Assembly: GCA_050014355.1 (NCBI GenBank)
Contig: JBEKDL010000011.1
Coordinates: 1 to 34,163, forward strand
Length of the DNA stretch: 34,163 nt
Reading direction: 5' to 3'
Origin: Fen-1077 sp050014355
GTDB taxonomy: Bacteria > Chloroflexota > Dehalococcoidia > Dehalococcoidales > RBG-16-60-22
A program made the position numbers and the translations under genes. Shown piece after piece: positions 17,222-25,453 of this stretch; positions within the stretch are counted from its first letter, which is position 1, and each line of letters begins with the position of its first letter. The notes under the pieces are model-generated. The model saw nothing but the letters and a program-made list of their open reading frames with translations. It was not told where the DNA came from and did no database searches.

Positions 17222-18139
17222 TCACCCCTCCTCCTGCAACAGCCTCTGCGCGGTAATCGCCGCTATCGCCCCATCCCCTACCGCCGTGACCACCTGCCGC
17301 GGCGAGCCGCTCCGTATGTCCCCCGCCGCTAAAACGTAAGGCACTTCCGACTCCATTTTCTGGTTGACGATTATCTGTCCGTGTTTATCGAGCGGCACAA
17401 CGCCTTCGACGTAACCGGTATTCGGCTCCAGCCCGATGTGCACCAGCACGCCGTCCACTTTCAAGCTCTCTGTTTTCTTTCCGGCGACCAACTCGATAGC
17501 TTCCACCTTTTCTCCTCCCGTGATGGCTTCCACCCTGACCCCGCAGCGCAATTCAATCTTCGGATTAGCTTTAATCCTTTCCTGAAGAATAGCAGTGGCC
17601 GTCAGCGCGGGCATAGCCTCAATAATAATTACTTTAGAAGCGATTTTCGCCATGTAAAGCGCCTCGGTCAGGCCGGAGTCGCCGCCGCCGCATACCGCGA
17701 CGACCTTATTGGCGAAGTACCCGCCATCGCATAAAGCGCACTCGAAGACACCCTTGCCTAGCAAATCCGCTTCGCCGGGCACACCCAGCTTTTTATTCTT
17801 CGAGCCGCCGGCGAAAATAATCGCGTTGGTCGTGTAGCCCTGCCCGCGCGAGCAGCCTATATACCGCGTGCCGGAGAAAAGCTCCAGGCTAGTAGCCTCG
17901 GCGTTCTCTATCTTTAAGCCGTATTTCACGGCCTGATTGACCATTTCCGCGGCCAGCTGCGCGCCGGAAATCCCCGCGGCAAAACCGGGATAGTTCTCAA
18001 TGAGCTCGATGTTCCGGATATAGCCGCCAGCTGTATCTTTATCGAGCAGTAGAACGCGCCGCCCAGCCCGGCCTAGGTACAGTCCTGCCGTGAGCCCCGC
18101 CGGCCCCCCACCGATGATGACCACGTCCCAGTCGAACAT
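17222..18139 (-). CDS. trxB: Thioredoxin reductase-like FAD protein
   Basis: This low-molecular-weight thioredoxin reductase-type flavoprotein has 305 residues, the usual length. The FAD motif GGGPAGLTAGLYLGRAG is at residues 10-26. The redox-active CALC motif is at 134-137 in ECALCDGGYF, where the classic form is CATC. The NAD(P)H motif is CGGGDSGLTEALYMAK. The C-terminal FAD motif is AAGDIRSGSPRQVVTAVGDG. It likely reduces thioredoxin or a glutaredoxin-like partner with NADPH, though ferredoxin- or NADH-dependent variants exist in anaerobes. It starts one base after the acetyltransferase stop, so they form one operon. Its 3' end is partly duplicated at 16241-16324. Confidence 0.9.
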   Translation of the reverse strand: MFDWDVVIIGGGPAGLTAGLYLGRAGRRVLLLDKDTAGGYIRNIELIENYPGFAAGISGAQLAAEMVNQAVKYGLKIENAEATSLELFSGTRYIGCSRGQGYTTNAIIFAGGSKNKKLGVPGEADLLGKGVFECALCDGGYFANKVVAVCGGGDSGLTEALYMAKIASKVIIIEAMPALTATAILQERIKANPKIELRCGVRVEAITGGEKVEAIELVAGKKTESLKVDGVLVHIGLEPNTGYVEGVVPLDKHGQIIVNQKMESEVPYVLAAGDIRSGSPRQVVTAVGDGAIAAITAQRLLQEEG

Positions 18140-18140
18140 A

Positions 18141-18650
18141 TTAACGCTCCTCTATCAATATATCCAGCGCCATGAAACACACGGAAAAAGGCAAATTTTC
18201 GAACTTTTTTACGGAAATCTCCTTAAATCCCATGCTCTTGTACCAATCTTTCAGCACCTTGTGCTCGTTGACCATGCCGAGGTACAGCTTCCTAACTCCC
18301 AGCCTCCTGGCGCGGTCGATGATAAAGTTGACCAGCTCCCGGCCCAGTCCCCCGTGCCAGTACTCCGGCAGCACGGCCAGTCTCTCCATATAGTAATCGC
18401 CGGTATCGCGCTTTTCTAAAGCGACCACGCCTACCTGTTTGCCCCCGATAAAAAGCCCGTAGAATAATGCGCCGCGCAACCTCGTCTCTTCGAGTCTTTC
18501 CAGGGTGATAAAGGCGGGGAACAAAGGCGCATTCTCGAAGGTTATGCCGAGCTCACCGGCTACCTTCCCGAAAGCGCTCCGGATAATTGCAGCGCTTTGT
18601 TCTAGCGAACCGCTGGCAAGGTCGATAATCTTCTTTTCAGCGACTTCCAT
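18141..18650 (-). CDS. GNAT family N-acetyltransferase
   Basis: This 169-residue acetyltransferase is of the GNAT fold. The acetyl-CoA-binding region is visible as MERLAVLPEYWHGGLGRELVNF (within residues 85-110), where the usual RxxGxG/A loop appears as YWHGGLG. It is followed by GVRKLYLGMVNEHKVLKDWY, typical of motifs A and B. The substrate is unknown. The ATG start lies about 30 bases downstream of a good minus-strand promoter. It is the first gene of a two-gene operon with the thioredoxin reductase. Confidence 0.82.
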   Translation of the reverse strand: MEVAEKKIIDLASGSLEQSAAIIRSAFGKVAGELGITFENAPLFPAFITLERLEETRLRGALFYGLFIGGKQVGVVALEKRDTGDYYMERLAVLPEYWHGGLGRELVNFIIDRARRLGVRKLYLGMVNEHKVLKDWYKSMGFKEISVKKFENLPFSVCFMALDILIEER

Positions 18651-18686
18651 TCCGTAAGCCGTTCATGTAAAACGAATGATGATAAC

Positions 18687-18715
18687 AGGATAGCAGACAC
18701 ACCTAGAGCGGTCAA
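18687..18715 (-). promoter_or_regulatory. Promoter of the GNAT-trxB operon
   Basis: On the minus strand TTGACC (18715-18710) and TATCCT (18692-18687) are separated by 17 bp. A TGC precedes the -10, giving an extended -10. The start site would fall near 18680, leaving a leader of about 30 bases. It is divergent from the recA promoter. Confidence 0.55.
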
Positions 18716-18732
18716 CGTATTCCGTGTAAATA

Positions 18733-18745
18733 ATTGTTTAACAAT
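18733..18745. promoter_or_regulatory. Perfect palindrome between divergent promoters, candidate operator
   Basis: ATTGTT-T-AACAAT is a perfect 6-bp inverted repeat with a one-base spacer. It lies 15 bp upstream of the recA -35 and 17 bp upstream of the divergent GNAT promoter -35. A LexA-like or other regulator site is possible, but no known consensus is matched with confidence. Confidence 0.35.
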
Positions 18746-18760
18746 CTCTCTTACCGCTAC

Positions 18761-18789
18761 TTGTGTTGGTAAAACAGTTGTGCTATTAT
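18761..18789 (+). promoter_or_regulatory. recA promoter
   Basis: TTGTGT (18761-18766) and TATTAT (18784-18789) are 17 bp apart, with TG one base before the -10 (extended -10). Transcription would begin near 18796, leaving a leader of only about 10 bases before the ATG at 18806. Confidence 0.6.
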
Positions 18790-18805
18790 CGGGGTGAGGC
18801 GAGAG

Positions 18806-19819
18806 ATGACCAACGAGAGAGAAAAAGCCCTGGAACTGGCGATTGGTCAGATAGAAAAGCGGTTCGGCAAAGGCTCCATTATGAAGCTGGGAGTTAATGC
18901 TATGCCGACCATCGAAGCCATTCCTACCGGCTCGCTGGCTTTAGACCTGGCCCTGGGTATCGGAGGGATACCCCGAGGGCGCATCACGGAAATATTCGGA
19001 CCTGAATCGTCCGGAAAAACTACCTTGGCCCAGCATATCATCGCCGAAGCGCAAAAAAGAGGAGGAACGGTTGCCTATATCGACGCCGAGCACGCCCTGG
19101 ACCCGTCTTACGCCCGAAGCTGCGGCGTCAACGTGGATGAACTACTAATCTCACAGCCGGACACCGGCGAGCAAGCCCTGGAAATTACCGAGGCACTGGT
19201 CAGGAGCAGCGCCGTCGATGCCATCGTCATCGATAGCGTCGCCGCGCTGGTGCCGCGGGCGGAAATCGAAGGTGACATGGGAGACCCGCAGATGGGACTG
19301 CAGGCCCGCCTCATGTCACAGGCGCTACGCAAGCTTGCCGCCGCCATCGGGAAGTCCGGCACGGCCGTCATCTTCATCAACCAGCTACGTGAGAAGGTGG
19401 GCATCGTCTTCGGTAATCCCGAAGTGACCACCGGCGGCCGGGCGCTGAAGTTCTACAGTTCCATCAGGTTAGAGCTAAGGCGCGCGGAAACCATCAAGCA
19501 GGGAAACGAAGCTATAGGCAGTCGAATCAAAGCTAAGGTAGTTAAAAACAAGGTTGCCCCTCCGTTCCGCAGTGCCGAGTTCGACATCATGTTCGACCAC
19601 GGCATCAGCAAGGAGGGCAGCATCCTTGATGTTGGTCTGGAGCTGGGGCTGCTCACCAAAGCCGGCGCCTTTTTCTCGTACGGTGAAACCCGCCTCGGGC
19701 AGGGCCGGGAAAGTGCCAAAGGGTACCTAAAGGAAAATCCCGCGCTGGCCCAGGAAATTGAAGAGCGGATAAGAGCTTCAGCCAGCACCGTCCACCTAGC
19801 ATCGCCCGAACAAGAATGA
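18806..19819 (+). CDS. recA: Recombinase RecA
   Basis: RecA is the strand-exchange protein and SOS co-protease. The Walker A motif GPESSGKTTLA, the DAEHALDPSYAR segment, Walker B VIDSVAALVPRAE and loop 2 VGIVFGNPEVTTGGRALKF are all present. ATG at 18806 gives 337 residues starting MTNEREKALELAIGQIEKRFG, as in other RecA proteins. GTG at 18794 is in frame but lies at or before the predicted transcription start. The gene ends at a strong terminator 41 bases downstream, beyond which lies recX. Confidence 0.97.
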   Translation: MTNEREKALELAIGQIEKRFGKGSIMKLGVNAMPTIEAIPTGSLALDLALGIGGIPRGRITEIFGPESSGKTTLAQHIIAEAQKRGGTVAYIDAEHALDPSYARSCGVNVDELLISQPDTGEQALEITEALVRSSAVDAIVIDSVAALVPRAEIEGDMGDPQMGLQARLMSQALRKLAAAIGKSGTAVIFINQLREKVGIVFGNPEVTTGGRALKFYSSIRLELRRAETIKQGNEAIGSRIKAKVVKNKVAPPFRSAEFDIMFDHGISKEGSILDVGLELGLLTKAGAFFSYGETRLGQGRESAKGYLKENPALAQEIEERIRASASTVHLASPEQE

Positions 19820-19860
19820 AGGCATCGCCCCGCAGCGGGACTCGCTAAGTAGGAAATATT

Positions 19861-19895
19861 AAGGCTGAAGCAAAGGCTTCAGCCTTTTTGTGTTT
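19861..19895 (+). terminator. Rho-independent terminator between recA and recX
   Basis: An 11-bp perfect stem, AAGGCTGAAGC (19861-19871) with GCTTCAGCCTT (19876-19886), has a 4-base loop and is followed by TTTTTGTGTTTTT. The T-tract runs directly into the recX ATG at 19898. Read-through of this terminator would set the RecX:RecA ratio, as described for E. coli recA-recX. Confidence 0.92.
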
Positions 19896-19897
19896 TT

Positions 19898-20539
19898 ATG
19901 AGTAAAATAACCAGACTGGTTAAAACGAAAAGCCGTGAAAAACGGGTGAAAGTCTACCTGGATGGCAGGTACGCCAGCACGTTGCTGGCAGAGGTCGTTT
20001 TGAAAGAAGGGCTCAAGATTGGCCAGGAACTATCCGATGCCCAAAGAGAAGCCCTGACCGGCAAAGACCGCTGCCAGCGCAGTCTCAATACCGCTACGCG
20101 CTTACTGGGCTACCGTCCGCGCAGCGAAGCTGAAATAAGACAGCACCTCCGGCGCCATGGATTCGATGACGCAAGCACAGAAAAAACGCTTATTTCGTTA
20201 AAAAACCAGGGTCTGGTGGACGATACCGCCTTTGCCCGTTTCTGGATAGAAAACCGCGAGTCTTTCCGACCGCGCAGCCGGCGGCTGGCGGGTCTGGAGC
20301 TCCGGCGCAAGGGAATAAACGATGATATTGTCAAACAGGTAATCGGGCAAATCGATGAAAGTGAAAGCGCCTACCGGGCGGCCCTCGGCAAAGCGCGCAG
20401 TCTGTCCCCGGATGACTATGAGAGTTTCCGCCGACGCCTGGGTACGTACCTGGGGCGCCGCGGTTTCGGTTATGAAATTATTAACGACACGGTAGCCAGA
20501 GTATGGCAGGAATACGGCGATAAAGCGGTAAACGCTTAA
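19898..20539 (+). CDS. recX: Regulatory protein RecX
   Basis: RecX binds RecA filaments and limits their activity. This 213-residue protein has the usual helical repeats, for example TRLLGYRPRSEAEIRQHLRR and the LKNQGLVDDTAFARFWIENR segment. It begins with a beta-rich N-terminal extension (VKVYLDGRYASTLL) common outside the enterics. The ATG lies within the T-tract of the recA terminator and has no Shine-Dalgarno, so expression is probably low and depends on read-through. The location after recA strongly supports the identity. Confidence 0.92.
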   Translation: MSKITRLVKTKSREKRVKVYLDGRYASTLLAEVVLKEGLKIGQELSDAQREALTGKDRCQRSLNTATRLLGYRPRSEAEIRQHLRRHGFDDASTEKTLISLKNQGLVDDTAFARFWIENRESFRPRSRRLAGLELRRKGINDDIVKQVIGQIDESESAYRAALGKARSLSPDDYESFRRRLGTYLGRRGFGYEIINDTVARVWQEYGDKAVNA

Positions 20540-20603
20540 TATTAAAACAATATATATCATCTTTGATAGATATTAAAATAATGAATACATAAGGAGGTGT
20601 AAG

Positions 20604-22145
20604 GTGGAAGGTGGACCTATTGTATATATATCCATATTATTCAGTTTCATCATAGGTTTGGTTTGCGGTGGGGTATTTTTATTCGTATGGTGGCGGATGC
20701 GCGTCAGCCGGCAGTTACGCTTCGCGGAGAGAAAAGCCGCCAAAATGGTAGCGGACTCCAGAAACGAAGCCAAGGCTGTCATGGATAAAGCCCAAGAAGA
20801 AGCCAATCGCCTTAAAACCGCAACAGAGAACGATTACCGCGAGCGGCGGGCCGAGGTTCAGAAAGCAGAAAACCGCGTGAATCAAAAAAGTGAAACCCTC
20901 GACCGCAAACTGGAAGGCGTCGAACAGCGCGAACGCAACCTGAACAACAAGGAAAAGGAAATCGAGACAACCCGGAGCCAGGTTGTCGAGCTCAAGGACA
21001 AGCAGATGAAGCAGCTGGAGCTTATCTCCGGGATGTCCAGCGGCGAGGCCAAGCAGTCCCTGCTCGACGCCATGGAGGTCGAGATGCAGCACGAAGCCTC
21101 CCGGCGCCTACGCCAGTGGGAGACCAAGCTGAAAGAGGAAGCCAACCAGAAAGCGCAGGAAATACTGGCGCTGGCGATACAGCGCAGCGCCTCGGAAATC
21201 GTCGCGGAAACTACAGTCTCGGTGGTACCGCTGCCGAACGATGAGATGAAAGGGAGGCTCATCGGGAGGGAAGGCCGCAACATCAGGGCGCTGGAGCAGG
21301 CCACCGGCGTCGACCTTATTATCGACGATACACCGGAAGCCGTGACGATATCCAGCTTCGACCCCGTCCGCCGCGAGATTGCCAGGGTAGCGCTGAACCG
21401 CCTTATCCTGGACGGACGTATCCACCCGGCACGTATCGAAGAAATAACCGTCAAGGCCAAACAGGAGGTCGAGGCCGATATCCAGAAAGCCGGCGAGCAG
21501 GCGGCCATGCAGCTGGGCGTCCAACTGCACCCCGAGCTTATCAAGTTGCTGGGCCGGCTTAGATACCGCACCAGCTACGGCCAGAACGCCCTCGAACACA
21601 GCATCGAGGTGGCCTACATGGCCGGCATTATCGCCAGCGAACTGGGCGCGAATGTCAACATCGCCAGGAAAGTCGGCCTGCTGCATGATATCGGTAAATC
21701 GGTCGACCGCGAGGTTGAAGGAACCCACGCCGCTATCGGCGCTGACCTCGTCAAACAGTGGGAAAAATCGCCCGAGGTGCTCAAAGGCGTCGCCGAGCAC
21801 CACCTTGAGACCAGCGATGTCAGCATCTGGGGCTATATCGCTTCGGCGGCGGACGCTATCAGCAGCGCCAGGCCCGGCGCACGCCGCGAATCGCTGGAAA
21901 ACTACCTGAAACGGCTCAAGGCGCTGGAAGACATCGCCGACAGCTTTAAGGGCGTCGAAAAATCGTACGCCATCCAGGCCGGTCGCGAGGTGCGCATCCT
22001 GGTCAAGCCGGAGGCTATCGACGACCTTGGTGCGATGAGGCTCGCGCGGGACATCGTGAAAAAGGTGGAGGAAACGCTGGAATACCCGGGGCAGATTAAG
22101 GTCACGGTCATCCGGGAGACCCGCGCCGTGGATTATGCGAAATAA
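20604..22145 (+). CDS. rny: Ribonuclease Y
   Basis: This membrane-anchored endoribonuclease starts mRNA decay. Its 513 residues match the family. The start is GTG at 20604 with AAGGAGG nearby. One N-terminal membrane helix (residues about 3-28, VYISILFSFIIGLVCGGVFL core) is followed by a long charged coiled coil to about residue 190. A KH domain (GRLIGREGRNIRALEQ) follows, then an HD domain with LLHDIGKSVDRE and the ISSARPGARRE segment. It lies upstream of ymdB, a pairing seen in many bacteria, although here a hairpin repeat separates them. Confidence 0.96.
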   Translation: MEGGPIVYISILFSFIIGLVCGGVFLFVWWRMRVSRQLRFAERKAAKMVADSRNEAKAVMDKAQEEANRLKTATENDYRERRAEVQKAENRVNQKSETLDRKLEGVEQRERNLNNKEKEIETTRSQVVELKDKQMKQLELISGMSSGEAKQSLLDAMEVEMQHEASRRLRQWETKLKEEANQKAQEILALAIQRSASEIVAETTVSVVPLPNDEMKGRLIGREGRNIRALEQATGVDLIIDDTPEAVTISSFDPVRREIARVALNRLILDGRIHPARIEEITVKAKQEVEADIQKAGEQAAMQLGVQLHPELIKLLGRLRYRTSYGQNALEHSIEVAYMAGIIASELGANVNIARKVGLLHDIGKSVDREVEGTHAAIGADLVKQWEKSPEVLKGVAEHHLETSDVSIWGYIASAADAISSARPGARRESLENYLKRLKALEDIADSFKGVEKSYAIQAGREVRILVKPEAIDDLGAMRLARDIVKKVEETLEYPGQIKVTVIRETRAVDYAK

Positions 22146-22150
22146 ATTTA

Positions 22151-22238
22151 CTGTCATTGCGAGCATAGCGAAGCAATCCGTAACACAGTCTTGAGTTACA
22201 CAAGCGGATTGCTTCGGGCTTCGCCCTCGCAATGACAG
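22151..22238. repeat. TCATTGCGAG inverted repeat, copy 3 (rny/ymdB spacer)
   Basis: Outer arms CTGTCATTGCGAG (22151-22163) and CTCGCAATGACAG (22226-22238) are perfect 13-bp complements, the cleanest of the four copies. Inner GCAATCCG and CGGATTGC also pair, and a GGGC-TTCG-CCC minihairpin sits by the right arm. It fills the spacer directly after the rny stop. Confidence 0.88.
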
Positions 22239-22268
22239 ATGTCTCTGTTATAGGGGCAAACTTAAAAA

Positions 22269-23042
22269 ATGAAAGTACTATCTATCGGTGATATCATAGG
22301 CCGGCCGGGGCGGCAAATCGTCCACAAGCTCCTCGGCGGCCTGCGTGAACAATACGGGATTGACCTCGTCATCGCTAACGGTGAGAACGCCGCCGGCGGA
22401 TTCGGCCTGTCCGTCAGTACCGCGCAGGAGCTGCTGGATGATAATGTTGACGTCATCACCTCGGGCAACCACATCTGGGCGCAGAAGGACATCCTCCCCT
22501 GCCTCGATTCCGACATGCCTGTCCTGCGCCCGCTGAACTTCCCGCCCGGAGTGCCGGGCCGCGGCTATCTGGCAACCGGAAAAGCACTGGTGGTGAACCT
22601 CATCGGGCGGACATTTATGAGCGCCGTCGATTGCCCCTTCCGGGCCATGGATAAACTGCTGGCAGAGCTCGACTCTAAACCTCCGGTGATAATCGTAGAT
22701 TTCCATGCCGAAGCGACATCGGAGAAAGTGGCCATGGGGCGCTACCTCGATGGACGGGTCAGCGCCGTACTCGGTACGCACACGCACGTGGGCACCATCG
22801 ATGCGCAAATACTGCCGGGCGGAACGGCGTACGTCACCGATATCGGCATGGCCGGCCCGTCCGACTCCATTATCGGTGATGACGTCGATGCCGTTATCCG
22901 GCGCTTTCTGACGGCCATGCCACACCACCTTTCGGTCGGCAAAGGTAAGCCCATCTTGAATGCTATACTCGTGGAAGTGGATGAAAAAAGCGGTAAGGCG
23001 GTAAGCATCGAGCGTATTACACGGGAGATAGACGAGCGGTGA
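22269..23042 (+). CDS. ymdB: YmdB-family metallophosphoesterase
   Basis: This di-metal phosphodiesterase of the YmdB/TIGR00282 type hydrolyses cyclic nucleotides, notably 2',3'-cAMP, in relatives. Ligands Asp8 (SIGDIIGRPG), Glu39-Asn40 (ANGENAAGG), Asn67-His68 (TSGNHIW), DFHAEATSEK and GTHTHVGT are all present. The 257-residue length is normal. The ATG has a weak ribosome site. The stop overlaps the GTG of the next gene (GTGA), so the two are translationally coupled. The link with RNase Y suggests a role in RNA turnover or nucleotide signalling. Confidence 0.93.
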   Translation: MKVLSIGDIIGRPGRQIVHKLLGGLREQYGIDLVIANGENAAGGFGLSVSTAQELLDDNVDVITSGNHIWAQKDILPCLDSDMPVLRPLNFPPGVPGRGYLATGKALVVNLIGRTFMSAVDCPFRAMDKLLAELDSKPPVIIVDFHAEATSEKVAMGRYLDGRVSAVLGTHTHVGTIDAQILPGGTAYVTDIGMAGPSDSIIGDDVDAVIRRFLTAMPHHLSVGKGKPILNAILVEVDEKSGKAVSIERITREIDER

Positions 23043-23875
23043 GCCAGGTCGACCTGCATATCCACTCTAACGCCTCCGACGGCAGGTTCAGCCCGGATGC
23101 TATCGTGCGGATGGCGGCCGGGCTCGACCTGAAATATATCTCCCTGACCGACCACGACTCCATGGCCGGCATTCCTGCCGCCCTTAAGGCAGCCCGGGAC
23201 TTCCCGAAGCTTACCGTTATCCCCGGTGTGGAAATCAGCACCGAAGTGCCGGAAGGCGAAGTGCACATGCTGGGCTATTTTATCGACTTCACCAGTGCCG
23301 GGCTCCAGCAGTCTCTGGAAGGCTTCCGCAATTCCCGCCTGGGGAGGGCGCAGGGCATGATTGCCAAGCTGGCTAATCTAGGTGTTAATATCGACTGGGC
23401 GCGGGTCAAGGAATTAGCCGGCGATGCCACCGTCGGCCGGCCACATATCGCCCGGGCGATGCTGGAGAAGGGCTATATCAACACGTTTGAAGAAGCCTTC
23501 GATAAATACATCGGGCACGGCGGCCCGGCCTATGTCGAGCGGGACAAGATGACCCCCGTAGAGGCCGTTGAGCTTATATTGCGCTCCCGGGGCCTGCCCG
23601 TGCTGGCGCACCCCTTCACCGTCAGCGAGCCGGAGGCGCTGGTAAAAAAGCTCAAGCCGGCCGGGCTGGTCGGCCTGGAAGCCTATTACAAGGACGCTTC
23701 AGCGCAAGACGTTAAAAATATGGTGCGGCTGGCGAAAGAGCAGCACCTCATCGCTACCGGCGGCAGCGACTACCACGGCCTCGGCGAAAACAACGAGGTC
23801 AGGCTTGGCGGCGTAGACGTACCATTGCAGGCGGCGGAAAAGCTCATCGCCCTGGCGCGCCAGACCACGAACTAA
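23039..23875 (+). CDS. PHP-domain phosphoesterase (RNase AM/YciV-like)
   Basis: This 278-residue PHP metallophosphoesterase has the opening metal motif VDLHIHSNASDG (His7, His9, Asp14), then LTDHDSMAG, VIPGVEIST, HMLGYF and near the end GGSDYHG. Proteins of this form include 3',5'-nucleoside bisphosphate phosphatase and the 5'-exonuclease RNase AM, so removal of pAp or of short RNA ends is plausible. The GTG start overlaps the ymdB stop by four bases. The tight coupling to ymdB and proximity to rny fit RNA or nucleotide metabolism. Confidence 0.9.
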   Translation: MSQVDLHIHSNASDGRFSPDAIVRMAAGLDLKYISLTDHDSMAGIPAALKAARDFPKLTVIPGVEISTEVPEGEVHMLGYFIDFTSAGLQQSLEGFRNSRLGRAQGMIAKLANLGVNIDWARVKELAGDATVGRPHIARAMLEKGYINTFEEAFDKYIGHGGPAYVERDKMTPVEAVELILRSRGLPVLAHPFTVSEPEALVKKLKPAGLVGLEAYYKDASAQDVKNMVRLAKEQHLIATGGSDYHGLGENNEVRLGGVDVPLQAAEKLIALARQTTN

Positions 23876-23877
23876 CG

Positions 23878-24090
23878 ATGGGTGTCATAATCAACTTATT
23901 AAAGTGCACCGGCTGCGGGTCGTGTACCTATCTCTGCCCCGCCGGCGTGCTGGTCCTGGATGACCTGAAGTGCCGCATTCAGGCAGGCTGCACCTCCTGC
24001 GGAGAATGCGTCGACGCCTGCTCTTTTAAAGCCATTAAGCTGGAAGGTCAAAAAACCGGAAAAGGACATAGCAAGAAGCGTGGGAATTAA
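23878..24090 (+). CDS. Small 2[4Fe-4S] ferredoxin
   Basis: This 70-residue ferredoxin has two cluster motifs: CTGCGSCTYLCP near the start and CTSCGECVDAC in the second half, with a basic tail (GKGHSKKRGN). An additional Cys lies between them (DLKCRIQAGC). It starts two bases after the PHP stop and its end overlaps the etfA start by 11 bases. Its second-cluster segment is nearly the same as that in the ferredoxin domain fused to EtfA next door, including an identical 17-base DNA stretch. It probably carries electrons to or from that EtfA. Confidence 0.88.
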   Translation: MGVIINLLKCTGCGSCTYLCPAGVLVLDDLKCRIQAGCTSCGECVDACSFKAIKLEGQKTGKGHSKKRGN

Positions 24091-25258
24091 AATCGACCGT
24101 GAAAAATGCATCATGTGCGGCAACTGTCTACCCAGCTGCCCCTTCGGACTGCTGGAAGAAATTGACGGCGAGATACGGGTAAAAGAAGGCTGCACCTCCT
24201 GCGGCGCCTGCGTGGATGCCTGCAGCTGCTTGGCAATAACCATCGAAGCGCGGGCAGCCACCGCTCCGGCGGATAATACCTCGCTCGGTATCTGGGTCTT
24301 CGCCGAGCAGTGGCGCGGCAGCTTAAAAAACGTAACCTACGAGCTTCTGGCCAGAGGCCGGTCTCTGGCCGATACTTTAAAGACCGATTTAAGCGCCGTC
24401 TGCTTCGGACACGATGTCAAGGACACAAACAGTCTCATCGCCGGCGGCGCCGATAAAGTATTTCTCGTGGACGGCCCTGATTTAGCCGACAATCAGGAGG
24501 ATTTCTTTACCAGTAAGCTCGTCGAGCTGATTAAAGAGCACAAACCGGAGATAGTCCTGGCCGGGGCCACCGCGCTGGGGCGCGCTTTTATACCCCGCGT
24601 TGCGGCCATTTTGAATACCGGCCTCACCGCCGACTGCACTGGCCTCGATGTAGACACGGATAAAAGGCTCCTGCTGCAAACGCGCCCTACCTTTGGCGGG
24701 AACATCATGGCCACCATCATCTGCCCGAACAAGCGCCCCCAGATGGCTACCGTCCGCCCGCGTGTGTTTAAAAAGAGCGCGCCCGACGATAAGCGCCGGG
24801 GGCAGATTATCAAAGTAGATTTCAAGCGCGAAGGCGTGACCTCCAAGACCAGACTACTAAACTTCCTCGATGATATCACCGAAAAGGTCAAGCTGGAAGA
24901 TGCCGATGTTATCGTTTCGGGCGGGAGAGGGCTGGGCAAAGCCGAGAACTTCAAGCTGCTCGCCGAGCTGGCGGAAGTCCTGGGCGCCGCTTTAGGCGCT
25001 TCCCGTGCGGCGGTGGACGAGGGATGGATTCCCTACTCGCACCAGGTCGGGCAGACCGGCAAGACCGTTTGCCCTAAACTCTATATTGCCTGCGGTATCT
25101 CTGGCGCCATCCAGCACCTGGCGGGCATGCAGACCTCGGATGTCATCGTCGCCATCAATGACGACCCCAACGCGCCCATCTTCCAGGTGGCCCATTACGG
25201 CATCGTCGGCGACCTTTTCCAGGTAGTGCCCCTGATGATTAAGAAGATTAAAGGGTAA
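24080..25258 (+). CDS. etfA: Electron transfer flavoprotein alpha subunit with N-terminal ferredoxin
   Basis: The N-terminal 2[4Fe-4S] domain (CIMCGNCLPSCP at about 11-22, CTSCGACVDAC at about 37-47) is fused to a complete EtfA. The FAD domain shows SGGRGLGKAENF, SRAAVDEGWIP, QVGQTGKTV, YIACGISGAIQHLAGM and YGIVGDLF. Such fusions occur in CarE of caffeyl-CoA reductase and in Etf of anaerobic acyl-CoA or lactate dehydrogenases, where electrons reach ferredoxin. GTG at 24080 overlaps the preceding ferredoxin gene. An EtfB gene, normally adjacent, is not present in this window, so the partner must be elsewhere or lost. The AT-rich toxin-antitoxin island begins immediately downstream. Confidence 0.93.
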   Translation: MGIKIDREKCIMCGNCLPSCPFGLLEEIDGEIRVKEGCTSCGACVDACSCLAITIEARAATAPADNTSLGIWVFAEQWRGSLKNVTYELLARGRSLADTLKTDLSAVCFGHDVKDTNSLIAGGADKVFLVDGPDLADNQEDFFTSKLVELIKEHKPEIVLAGATALGRAFIPRVAAILNTGLTADCTGLDVDTDKRLLLQTRPTFGGNIMATIICPNKRPQMATVRPRVFKKSAPDDKRRGQIIKVDFKREGVTSKTRLLNFLDDITEKVKLEDADVIVSGGRGLGKAENFKLLAELAEVLGAALGASRAAVDEGWIPYSHQVGQTGKTVCPKLYIACGISGAIQHLAGMQTSDVIVAINDDPNAPIFQVAHYGIVGDLFQVVPLMIKKIKG

Positions 25259-25453
25259 ATAGTATGCTAAATAGGTGTTAACTAGAGGGCAATAATATTC
25301 AGCTTGCTTCTATTGCTTTAATTAGTCCTTAATGATATCATCTAGGCAAATATCTATCTGGTATGACAGTTATATATTTTATGTCTGTTTTAAGTAGCTT
25401 TTTATTATCCCCAGTGATTTTATATTCTAGCGTGCTTTTTAAGGTGGGAAAAA

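Noticed and set aside
18794..18805. GTG start four codons upstream for RecA
   Set aside because: The predicted transcription start is near 18796, and RecA homology begins at the ATG at 18806.
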